From Xenophilus sp. Marseille-Q4582 (GTDB taxonomy: Bacteria; Pseudomonadota; Gammaproteobacteria; Burkholderiales; Burkholderiaceae_C), in assembly GCF_916700565.1 (NCBI RefSeq), contig NZ_CAKAKO010000006.1, positions 62,001 through 126,000 of the forward strand: a DNA stretch of 64,000 nucleotides, read 5' to 3'. The notes below the pieces were generated by a model. That model did no database searches, was not told the origin of the DNA, and was given only the letters and a program-made list of their open reading frames with translations. The position numbers and the translations under genes were made by a program. Positions within the stretch are counted from its first letter, which is position 1, and every line of letters starts with the position of its first letter. Of the stretch, positions 53,972 through 60,691 are shown piece by piece.

Positions 53972-54682
53972 ATGCTCAAGAACCTCTACAACATCCTCGT
54001 CTCTTTTGTCATTGGAACGCTGCTGCTGACTGTCATCATCCTGCTCGTGGGTTGCGGTGGCGGAGGTAGTGGGCCTGGTGCAGGCATGCCCATCATCGGA
54101 GCGCCCATTCAATTGCCGGTGACGGATCCCAGCACGTCCACACCGGAAACCAACCCCGAGAACTGCACCGTAGCCTTGTGGGGTGATTCGGTGATGTACG
54201 GAGGCTATGAGTTGGTGAAGCGCCTGAGCAGCCCGCCTGCGATGACGCTCAAGACCCTGCGACCGCAGTACACCGTTACCGACCACTCGCAGAACGGAGC
54301 CAGCGCCTTCTATTTCCTGCCGATCTTCCTGTCGGCCGAACACGAAGAAGACGTCGTGGTCATCCAGTACGGCATCAATGACGCAGGCCACAACTTCCCC
54401 TACGAGACAAGCATGCGCTCGATGATCGAGCGTGCGCAGGCGATGAAAAAGATCGTGATGATCACTGGCATCAGCCAGGGGGGAATTCCCAATCGAGAGC
54501 CGTACAACGCCATAGCCGAGAGGCTGGCAGTCGAATACGGGGTGTACTTTGCCGACTGGGGATCGGTGGAATTCCACGACGGTGACGTGCCTGATGGTGT
54601 CCACCCCAATCAAGAATACAGCACCCGCTTGATTGCACGCCTGACTGAGATTCTGGATCTCGCTAAGCCGGAGTGTGCGTGA
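53972..54682 (+). CDS. SGNH-hydrolase-like lipoprotein
   Basis: 236 aa. N-terminal signal anchor (about 5-27) ending in the lipobox LLVGC, so probably a lipoprotein exposed in the periplasm or on the surface. The SGNH blocks follow: GDS in ALWGDSVMYGG (block I), GIND in IQYGINDAGH (block III) and DGVHPN (block V, Asp-x-x-His). Family members are esterases or acetyl-transferring enzymes on sugars or lipids. A surface-modifying moron gene of the prophage is the natural reading. Confidence 0.85.
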   Translation: MLKNLYNILVSFVIGTLLLTVIILLVGCGGGGSGPGAGMPIIGAPIQLPVTDPSTSTPETNPENCTVALWGDSVMYGGYELVKRLSSPPAMTLKTLRPQYTVTDHSQNGASAFYFLPIFLSAEHEEDVVVIQYGINDAGHNFPYETSMRSMIERAQAMKKIVMITGISQGGIPNREPYNAIAERLAVEYGVYFADWGSVEFHDGDVPDGVHPNQEYSTRLIARLTEILDLAKPECA

Positions 54683-54870
54683 TGCTCACCGCCCTCATCT
54701 TCTGTGCCTGGCTGATCTCCATCGGAGACAGCAACAAATCCACTACCCTCTGCGTCATCCTGTTCGTGGCACTCGTTGGCTCCTGCACCAGCAAGCCCAC
54801 CGATGCCGCTGAATTGAGTGGCGTACCATCGGCACATCGAATCGAGAGGATCCCCAATGGCCCTGCCTGA
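54682..54870 (+). CDS. Small membrane protein, unknown
   Basis: 62 aa starting MLTALIFCAWLISIGDSNKS, two hydrophobic segments and a polar C-terminus with a Cys (VALVGSCTS) that may be a lipobox. It overlaps the lipoprotein gene stop (TGATG) and the start of the H-NS-like gene. Confidence 0.5.
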   Translation: MLTALIFCAWLISIGDSNKSTTLCVILFVALVGSCTSKPTDAAELSGVPSAHRIERIPNGPA

Positions 54871-55228
54871 CATTTCCAGATTGAGCTACACCGAGTTGCA
54901 GCAACTGATCGAGCATGCGACTCAGGCCCTGAACACCAAAAAGGCTGAAGAGCTGAAGGTACTGGCCGATCAGTACGCATTGAAGCTCAAGGCCGCTGGT
55001 TTCACCCTCGACGAAGGAATCAAGGCCGTGAAGCCCTACGCCAAGAAGAATCGCGCACCCCGCGGCAGTGTCCCTCCCCCGGCACCAAGACCGGTGAAAG
55101 AAGGCGTGACCTACCGCAATCCTCAGAACGGTGAAACCTGGACTGCAGGAACGCGCGGACGCATCGTCGGCTGGCTTCAGGAACGGCTCAACGCCGGCAG
55201 CCCTGCCGAGGAATTCGAGGCCAACTGA
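54857..55228 (+). CDS. H-NS family DNA-binding protein
   Basis: 123 aa. N-terminal coiled coil for dimerisation (about 8-55, LSYTELQQLIEHATQALNTK), basic linker, and the C-terminal H-NS DNA-binding signature YRNPQNGETWTAGTRGRIVG (about 91-110). Silences A+T-rich DNA. Located in the integration cassette and carried by a phage without an obvious CI repressor, it may help keep the prophage quiet. Confidence 0.9.
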   Translation: MALPDISRLSYTELQQLIEHATQALNTKKAEELKVLADQYALKLKAAGFTLDEGIKAVKPYAKKNRAPRGSVPPPAPRPVKEGVTYRNPQNGETWTAGTRGRIVGWLQERLNAGSPAEEFEAN

Positions 55229-55252
55229 GCCTCACATCAAACCAACCATATC

Positions 55253-55276
55253 AAAGGCCCTTCGGGGCCTTTTTCT
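55253..55276 (+). terminator. Terminator after the H-NS-like gene
   Basis: Stem AAAGGCCC / GGGCCTTT with TTCG tetraloop, then a T run. Confidence 0.87.
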
Positions 55277-55295
55277 TTTTCTGGAAGGACGCATC

Positions 55296-55724
55296 ATGGA
55301 CGGCCCATCCCTCAAGCAACTGTTGACCAACTTCACCGGCTCCGCACGCCTGTTCCGTCACTCGTTCGTGCGCCGCTTCACCTACACCGAAGGCGTCCGG
55401 GCATTTGCCCAGCATGCCGGTGGCGGGGCGTACTGGTTCCTGGACATCCTGGCAACTGAGCCCAAGATTCAAAACCACTTCCGCAAGGACAGCTTCGCAT
55501 CGGTACGCCTGAAGGTCTACCCCCCTGAAAAAGGCGGATGCACCATCACTGTGGATGACGGCAATGGCAACCTCGTCTACTTTCGTGACATCGAATACAC
55601 CGACTGCCCTCCTCATCCTGCAACCCAGGATGACAGCGAACCTCCGTGGCTGTTCTTCATGGAACTGGGTTACCTGGACGACGTACACACCTCCATCGTC
55701 TTGATGCTTCCCAGTGAACGATGA
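55296..55724 (+). CDS. DUF6876 family protein
   Basis: 142 aa from the ATG at 55296. LLTNFTGSARLFRHSFVRRF (about 8-27) and GGGAYWFLDILATEP (about 45-59) are the recognisable signature of DUF6876, common in phages and plasmids, function unknown. ATGA overlap with the Xis candidate. Confidence 0.8.
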   Translation: MDGPSLKQLLTNFTGSARLFRHSFVRRFTYTEGVRAFAQHAGGGAYWFLDILATEPKIQNHFRKDSFASVRLKVYPPEKGGCTITVDDGNGNLVYFRDIEYTDCPPHPATQDDSEPPWLFFMELGYLDDVHTSIVLMLPSER

Positions 55725-56026
55725 CTCTGCCGGAGATCCTCTACACGGAAGACCTGGCCAAGCTGTTCAAGTGCCAGCCTTCCACTGTGGACCAAGCTGC
55801 ACGGGACGGAGCCATCCCCAGTGTGAAATTCGGTCATGACCGGATCTTCCCCAGGGATGCGCTCATCGAGCGCCTGAACGAAATGGCAAGGGACGGTCTC
55901 ACCCTAAAGAAGCCCGGTGCTGCACCGTCACAAGGAACGCCGATCGTGGTCCCAACACCAAGAAAAAAGGCAGCCCCAACGCTGCCTGATTTGTCCAACC
56001 TGGTACAGCTACAGCAGCCGACTTGA
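55721..56026 (+). CDS. Winged-helix excisionase candidate
   Basis: 101 aa. HTH_17/MerR-like domain (about 5-55, EDLAKLFKCQPSTVDQAARD then GHDRIFPRDALIE), followed by a Pro/Lys-rich tail. Convergent with the integrase and overlapping its 3' end by 18 bp, the typical setting for a directionality factor. Confidence 0.65.
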   Translation: MTLPEILYTEDLAKLFKCQPSTVDQAARDGAIPSVKFGHDRIFPRDALIERLNEMARDGLTLKKPGAAPSQGTPIVVPTPRKKAAPTLPDLSNLVQLQQPT

Positions 56027-57127
56027 GAGATCCTCGCCTCGCAAGGAAGCGTAGCGAAGCATGATCTTTGGGTCTGTCCAGCCCATGATCTTGCAGATCT
56101 CCATTTCGTTGAAGATCCACCCCTTCTCATCACGCAACGTGATCCATCGGCAGCATGCCTCGTGCCGAAGATCGTGCGTGGTGATGTCGGGGATTTGTGC
56201 GAAATCGAACAAGGTACTGAACCTTGAAGACAGTCGCAGCTGACACCTCTTCACATCCTCCTTGGTGCCATCCCAGAACGGAAAGACGAGCCCTGACCTT
56301 CCTTCAATGTAGGTCTTGAGCTTTTCCCTCAGTGCCTTCTTCAGAGGCACCGTGCGAGGTTTTTCCGCTCCGTGGTGGCCCTTGGAGCCCGCCAGATGAA
56401 TGATTGCTTTCTGAGTGTCTATCCTTTCGATGGGCAATGAGAAAGCCTCTTTCAACCGCAGACCCGTCTCAACCAACAACTCGTAGAGCATCTCGAAGTC
56501 CGGGTCTGGCCCCCAGGCCCTTTCACGTCCTTCACGCTTCTCACCAGCCAAAGCCGCCTGAATACGTGCAGCCTCCTCTGGAGTGAGGCGCCTGTCGCGG
56601 TGCTCATCCTTGACCTCCCGATTCGCGTACTGGCTGTAGCCCCTTGGGAGCATCTTGAGCACGTTCGTGTGCACGACCTTCCCATCCTCCTGATAGGTGC
56701 GGCAGTACCAATCCACGACCTTCGACAAAGCACCAATGCGTTTGCGGATTGTGCCGGGTGCGAGCTTTCGTTCCTTGTACTTGGCGATCAGCTTGTTCAC
56801 GTAGTCGAAGGTCAGGTCGCTCATGCGAAGACCTGCACACTCTTTGACCAGCAGTTCCAGGGTCGGCAGTTCCGTCTGCGCGATCAGTACATGCGGATCC
56901 TTGGTGAACCCGTTCACCACGTCCAAGAGCAGCGGCTGTACAGCATCCCCCTTCTTTGGCGTCAGAAGCTCCTGGGGGATCAACCCTTTGTCCAGAAGGG
57001 CTTCTAGCTGGTTGCCGTAGGCGACCGCCTCAGCCTCAGTGTTGAAGGTGAAGAAGAACGGCTTGGGCAGCAGCTTGTGCTTGATGCGCAGCTGGAACTT
57101 GCTCCCCCGCGGCTGGATGGATGCCAT
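56009..57127 (-). CDS. int: Tyrosine-recombinase integrase of prophage B
   Basis: 372 aa. Arm-type N-terminal domain, SAM-like core domain, and catalytic domain with Arg in TGLRLKEAFSL, HDLRHEACCRW, and Tyr359 in MLRYASLRGED. Lies directly beside attR. Its presence inside an N4-like genome indicates a temperate lifestyle, unusual for this group. Confidence 0.92.
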   Translation of the reverse strand: MASIQPRGSKFQLRIKHKLLPKPFFFTFNTEAEAVAYGNQLEALLDKGLIPQELLTPKKGDAVQPLLLDVVNGFTKDPHVLIAQTELPTLELLVKECAGLRMSDLTFDYVNKLIAKYKERKLAPGTIRKRIGALSKVVDWYCRTYQEDGKVVHTNVLKMLPRGYSQYANREVKDEHRDRRLTPEEAARIQAALAGEKREGRERAWGPDPDFEMLYELLVETGLRLKEAFSLPIERIDTQKAIIHLAGSKGHHGAEKPRTVPLKKALREKLKTYIEGRSGLVFPFWDGTKEDVKRCQLRLSSRFSTLFDFAQIPDITTHDLRHEACCRWITLRDEKGWIFNEMEICKIMGWTDPKIMLRYASLRGEDLSSRLL

Positions 57128-57270
57128 GAATCGCTCCGGTCACTCGTTGAGGGGTGCGACTGTATCCCAACCCGACTAACCGCGCAAAGTGATCCGATGG
57201 AAGGTAGCAATGCTACCCATTCGGGTAGCAGAACCACTGAATCTGGCTGATTCTGACTGCAGAAACGAAA

Positions 57271-57292
57271 ACGCCTCGGAGGTCCGAGGCGT
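57271..57292 (-). terminator. Phage-supplied terminator for the rebuilt tRNA-Cys
   Basis: 10-bp stem ACGCCTCGGA / TCCGAGGCGT with a 2-base loop followed leftward by TTTTCGTTT. About 30 bases downstream of the tRNA-Cys 3' end. Confidence 0.8.
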
Positions 57293-57319
57293 CTAAGTAC
57301 TTGATATACAAGGAAAATC

Positions 57320-57365
57320 TGGAGGCGCGAACCAGAGTCGAACTGGTCTAACCGGATTTGCAATC
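57320..57365. repeat. attR core: 46-bp direct repeat inside tRNA-Cys
   Basis: Second copy of 14426-14471; here it is completed by the 5' half of the tRNA, so the gene is restored. Confidence 0.92.
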
Positions 57366-57393
57366 CGGGGCATAACCGCTTTGCTATCGCGCC
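57320..57393 (-). tRNA. tRNA-Cys (GCA), intact
   Basis: Acceptor GGCGCGA/TCGCGCC, anticodon loop with GCA, discriminator T, encoded CCA. Its 3' half comes from the phage attP. Confidence 0.95.
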
Positions 57394-57420
57394 ACGCGGG
57401 GCCGGACGGCCGGCCCTGTA

Positions 57421-57448
57421 AAAAAGGGAAGCCTGCGCTTCCCTTTTT
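57421..57448. terminator. Strong bidirectional terminator left of the tRNA-Gly fragment
   Basis: 12-bp stem AAAAAGGGAAGC / GCTTCCCTTTTT with a 4-base loop; original terminator of the tRNA-Gly gene. Confidence 0.85.
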
Positions 57449-57454
57449 CGAATT

Positions 57455-57472
57455 TGGAGCGGGAAACGAGAC
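57455..57472 (-). repeat. 18-bp tRNA-Gly 3'-end fragment, ICE attachment site
   Basis: TGGAGCGGGAAACGAGAC on the plus strand, i.e. the last 18 bases of tRNA-Gly including CCA. This is the attachment core I recall for ICEclc-type elements. The intact tRNA-Gly should be at the far right end of the element. Confidence 0.85.
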
Positions 57473-57674
57473 GTTTACTAAGACCGTAAGCCGTTGTTTC
57501 CCAATCACTTTCTTCGCTGGCTTGACTAGCGAAGACCTTAATTGTAGCCTCATTTTTCACCCTCGGCAACAAGTTCGTCCAGAAACTTCCAGTAAGGTCC
57601 AAGGACACCTCCTCAGCGCATCGTCCCCACACCTCGTTCATCGCCGGCTACGGTGGTCTCGAACTCACCAATGA

Positions 57675-57893
57675 TCACCTTTCCATATGCTTGGCTAGCT
57701 GCGTCGAAAGGCATTCGAGCACGTCACGCAAGTCCGCATAGAGGTCATGCCCGTTGGGCCGAGCCGAGCGCACCAGGCTCATCACCGAAACAGCGCGCTG
57801 ACCGGCACGCAAGCTACCGACGAACAACTGGTTCGCCCTTTGAAGTGCCACTGGACGAATTTGCCTCTCGACGCGGTTGTTGTCTGGCGGCAG
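57675..57893 (-). pseudogene. IS66-family transposase C-terminal remnant
   Basis: The frame reads RLPPDNNRVERQIRPVALQR, then GSLRAGQRAVSVMSL and SARPNGHDLYADLRDVL: the conserved C-terminal end of the IS66 TnpC transposase (DNN-x-x-E region). No start, N-terminal domains or inverted repeats are visible. The rest of 57473-58463 shows no intact gene. Confidence 0.8.
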
Positions 57894-58463
57894 ACGCCTG
57901 TCGTCGTTAGCGCCTCCCGGCGACCAAGGTTGGACTGCATGGCTCTCGCCGTGCCTGAGCTGTTCGGCACACCGGCTCGCTGCAGAAGCGACCACCCATA
58001 CCCGTCTGCGCAAGTTGCGCGGGAAGAACCCATACGCTTGTCACTGGGACTGGATGCGCGATTCTTTATCGGTATATCAGGATACCTGGGAACGCATGAC
58101 AGGCTCGGGATCAGTACGCCTGCCTTGGCATCTAGAAGCCACTGCGCGCCTATTGCGCCCTGTGAAACCGCAGGGGTATCACACCATGACAAATTGCTCT
58201 TGATGAGATTGCGGTAACGCATGACGCTGCCAGTGTGAGCGCCATTCTTCGTGTTGATCAGCGACAGGACCGATCAACCTACCACTCACGGATTCTTACA
58301 CATTGAGCACATGGCGGCTACCACTGACTTGAGCTACTGAAAAGTGCTCAGGGCTCATGAAGAAGCGAGACTCGGGACTCGCTTCATCCACAGACAACTG
58401 CCCGGCCATGAGGTTGGCGCCAAAGGAGTCGGCCATGTAGTTCTCCTGGAAGGAGATGGGAGC

Positions 58464-59210
58464 ATGAACCACAATGCACCAGCATCGAAGGTGTTCTATC
58501 GTCCGATCGAAGCCTCCCTCCGGTGGGCTGGGCTTCTGCGGTTTGAGCATGTCATCCTCACTTCGGTCTCGTCGTCAAGGAACCTGCCACAGTCGTTGGA
58601 TTGCCCACGTTGGGGTGAGCTGAGGCTGTATACCGAACGCATCTACGATGGCATCCTCAATGCGGAACTTCCTTTCGGGAGGAACGGCATCACGACGCAC
58701 GACACCGCGCTGATCGACTCCCCTGATCTCACTGTCCGTCACGTCGATCTGAAGCGTTGGATGCGCCAGCACTACCCCGAACAGCGCCCCGGCTTTCTCT
58801 TCTCGCGCAGCGAGCGCATCGCCCATCCCTCCATCTCTCTGGAAACCGGGCAGGCCATGCTGGTCGAGCGCTTGGCCCTCAAATCTGCCCTGGAGCAGTC
58901 CAAGCGCCAACTCCGCGAGCTGCAAGACAAGCACGACGCACTGCTCAAACAGTCCAAAATCATCCCGGCCTGCGCGCAGTACCCAATCAGTGATCGGGCC
59001 GAAGCCACCTACCTGAACATCATCGGCGGCATATTGGAGCTGATGCTCGGCCAATCGCCCTCGGGCACACCGTACTCCAGCTTCAAAACGCAAGAGGCTG
59101 TCGTAAGCGCATTGGTCGCCCATCACCACGGCGTCATGGGGATCGCCGAGCGGACGTTGAACGGCAAGTTCGCCACGGCCAGACGCCGGCTGCATAGCGC
59201 CACCCTCTGA
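58464..59210 (+). CDS. ICE protein upstream of alpA, unknown
   Basis: 248 aa from the ATG at 58464 (AGGAGATGGG upstream), starting MNHNAPASKVFYRPIEASLR. A YTERIYDGILNAELPFGRNG-type segment, then a coiled coil (about 145-170), then a helical C-terminal domain (YLNIIGGILELMLGQSPSGT). Resembles the conserved protein found near this end of related ICEs; possibly DNA binding, but no motif proves it. Confidence 0.7.
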   Translation: MNHNAPASKVFYRPIEASLRWAGLLRFEHVILTSVSSSRNLPQSLDCPRWGELRLYTERIYDGILNAELPFGRNGITTHDTALIDSPDLTVRHVDLKRWMRQHYPEQRPGFLFSRSERIAHPSISLETGQAMLVERLALKSALEQSKRQLRELQDKHDALLKQSKIIPACAQYPISDRAEATYLNIIGGILELMLGQSPSGTPYSSFKTQEAVVSALVAHHHGVMGIAERTLNGKFATARRRLHSATL

Positions 59211-59328
59211 GGATTGCCAGCTTGTATGTGCAGTCGCGGAGATTGCATTTGCAATGTCTTTCCGTAGCCATGTCTATTGAATAGAGGTCACGCCAACAAA
59301 CGCCACTGAGCGTTCAGGAGTGACCACC

Positions 59329-59541
59329 ATGTCGCAAACACCTGTTCTGCCGCCCAACGAGCGCCGCATCCTGCGCTTGGAAGAAGTCGAATCGAAGTCC
59401 GGCTTCAAGCGCGCCCACCTCTACAACCTGATGCGCGCGGGCAAGTTCCCCAAGGCGCTGCGCCTGGGTGTGCGCGCCGTCGGCTGGGATTCCATCGAAA
59501 TCGATCAGTGGATCGCCGAGCGCGTCAACAACCGGGCCTGA
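59329..59541 (+). CDS. alpA: AlpA-family regulator
   Basis: 70 aa from the ATG at 59329 (CAGGAG upstream). AlpA/MerR-like winged HTH: ILRLEEVESKSGFKRAHLYN, then FPKALRLGVRAVGWDSIEID. Transcription regulator at the head of the par operon of ICEclc-type elements. Confidence 0.92.
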   Translation: MSQTPVLPPNERRILRLEEVESKSGFKRAHLYNLMRAGKFPKALRLGVRAVGWDSIEIDQWIAERVNNRA

Positions 59542-59583
59542 CCCATTCTCCCGCGGACCTTCCATCCTCACACGGAGAACGCC

Positions 59584-60459
59584 ATGCAGGTTGTATCCAT
59601 CATTTCAACGAAAGGTGGCGTCGGCAAGACCACCACTGCCGCGAACCTGGGCGGGCTCGTCGCCGACGCGGGGCTGCGCGTGCTGCTGCTCGATCTCGAC
59701 GTGCAGCCCACCTTGTCGTCCTACTACGAACTGGGACACCGTGCGCCTGGTGGCATCTATGAGCTGCTGGCCTTCAACGAGCGCGACCTCGGCCAGCTCG
59801 TGTCCCGCACGATCATTACGGGTCTGGACCTGGTGCTGTCCAACGACCACCGGGGCGAGCTGAGCACCTTGTTGCTGCACGCGCCGGATGGGCGCCTGCG
59901 GCTGCGGCACCTGCTGCCCATGCTGGCTCCTCTCTACGACCTGGTGCTGATCGACACCCAGGGCGCGCGTTCGGTGACGCTGGAGATGGCGGTGCTCGCT
60001 TCCGATCTCGCGCTGTCACCCGTGACCCCGGAAATCCTCGCCGCCCGCGAACTGCGGCGCGGCACCATGCAGTTGCTGGAGGACATCGCTCCGTACCGGC
60101 ACCTGGGCATTGAGCCGCCGCCGCTGCATCTGCTCATCAACAGGGTCCACCCGGTGTCGGCGAACGCCCGGCTGATCCAACAGGCCTTGCGCGACCTGTT
60201 CCAGGACCACGCCGGCATCCGCGTGCTGACCACCGACGTGCCGGCCATCGAAGCCTATCCGCGCGCCGCGACGCGCGGCCTGCCAGTGCATCGGGTCGAA
60301 TACCGCCAGCCACCGGGCAGAGTCGCCCCCGCCGCGCTCGACACCATCCGCGGCCTCGCCGGCGAACTGTTCCCGCAATGGCAGCACCGATTTGCCACGG
60401 TGTCCGGCCGCCCGCCATTTCCTCTGGATACCGGGAGGCCCCATGGCGAGCGCACATGA
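59584..60459 (+). CDS. parA: ParA-family partition ATPase
   Basis: 291 aa. Deviant Walker A STKGGVGKTT (about 9-18), Walker A' LLLDLDVQPTLSSY, Walker B LVLIDTQGARS. Segregates or positions the excised ICE; in ICEclc it acts with the adjacent small gene in growth arrest of transfer-competent cells. Overlaps the next gene by 17 bases. Confidence 0.93.
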   Translation: MQVVSIISTKGGVGKTTTAANLGGLVADAGLRVLLLDLDVQPTLSSYYELGHRAPGGIYELLAFNERDLGQLVSRTIITGLDLVLSNDHRGELSTLLLHAPDGRLRLRHLLPMLAPLYDLVLIDTQGARSVTLEMAVLASDLALSPVTPEILAARELRRGTMQLLEDIAPYRHLGIEPPPLHLLINRVHPVSANARLIQQALRDLFQDHAGIRVLTTDVPAIEAYPRAATRGLPVHRVEYRQPPGRVAPAALDTIRGLAGELFPQWQHRFATVSGRPPFPLDTGRPHGERT

Positions 60460-60691
60460 ACTGGCCCGAGGCCATAAGCGGCTGCGCGCCCTGATCGAAT
60501 TCGCCGTCGGCGAGGGCTGGCACGTCAAGCGCACGCCGGGCGGCCACCTCAAATTCACCAAGGCCGGCTGCGCCGCGATCTACACCAGTTCGACGGCCAG
60601 TGACCACCGGGCCGCCCTCAACGCCCGCGCGCAGATCCGCCGCGCCGAGCGCGAGGCCCGGTCCCCAGTGCAGGGAGGCCGCCATGGCTGA
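60443..60691 (+). CDS. Small HicA-like protein between parA and parB (shi-type)
   Basis: 82 aa from the ATG at 60443. GWHVKRTPGGHLKFTKAGCA (about 26-45) has the G-H-x-x-F pattern of the HicA double-stranded-RNA-binding-like fold. In ICEclc the gene in this slot is shi, which with parA inhibits division of the host. Similarity to HicA and to shi is my reading; no cognate HicB is encoded beside it. Confidence 0.65.
   Translation: MASAHELARGHKRLRALIEFAVGEGWHVKRTPGGHLKFTKAGCAAIYTSSTASDHRAALNARAQIRRAEREARSPVQGGRHG

Larger units (their letters stand above)
14426..57365. mobile_element. Integrated N4-like (Schitoviridae-like) prophage B, partly deleted
   Basis: Bounded by a perfect 46-bp repeat in tRNA-Cys, with an integrase and Xis candidate next to the right end. 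Contains N4 hallmark genes: two-subunit RNA polymerase, giant virion RNA polymerase, Dda-like helicase, AAA+/VWA pair, leftward capsid/portal/terminase block. About 43 kb, against roughly 60-75 kb usual for the family; deletions and two IS insertions account for part of the difference. Confidence 0.88.

Noticed and set aside
57782-58222. Minus-strand frame resembling a RES-domain toxin (segment near GVLIPSLSCVPRYPDIPIKN)
   Set aside because: The similarity is weak, no INP-x-H motif is present and the frame overlaps the IS66 remnant; probably decayed sequence.
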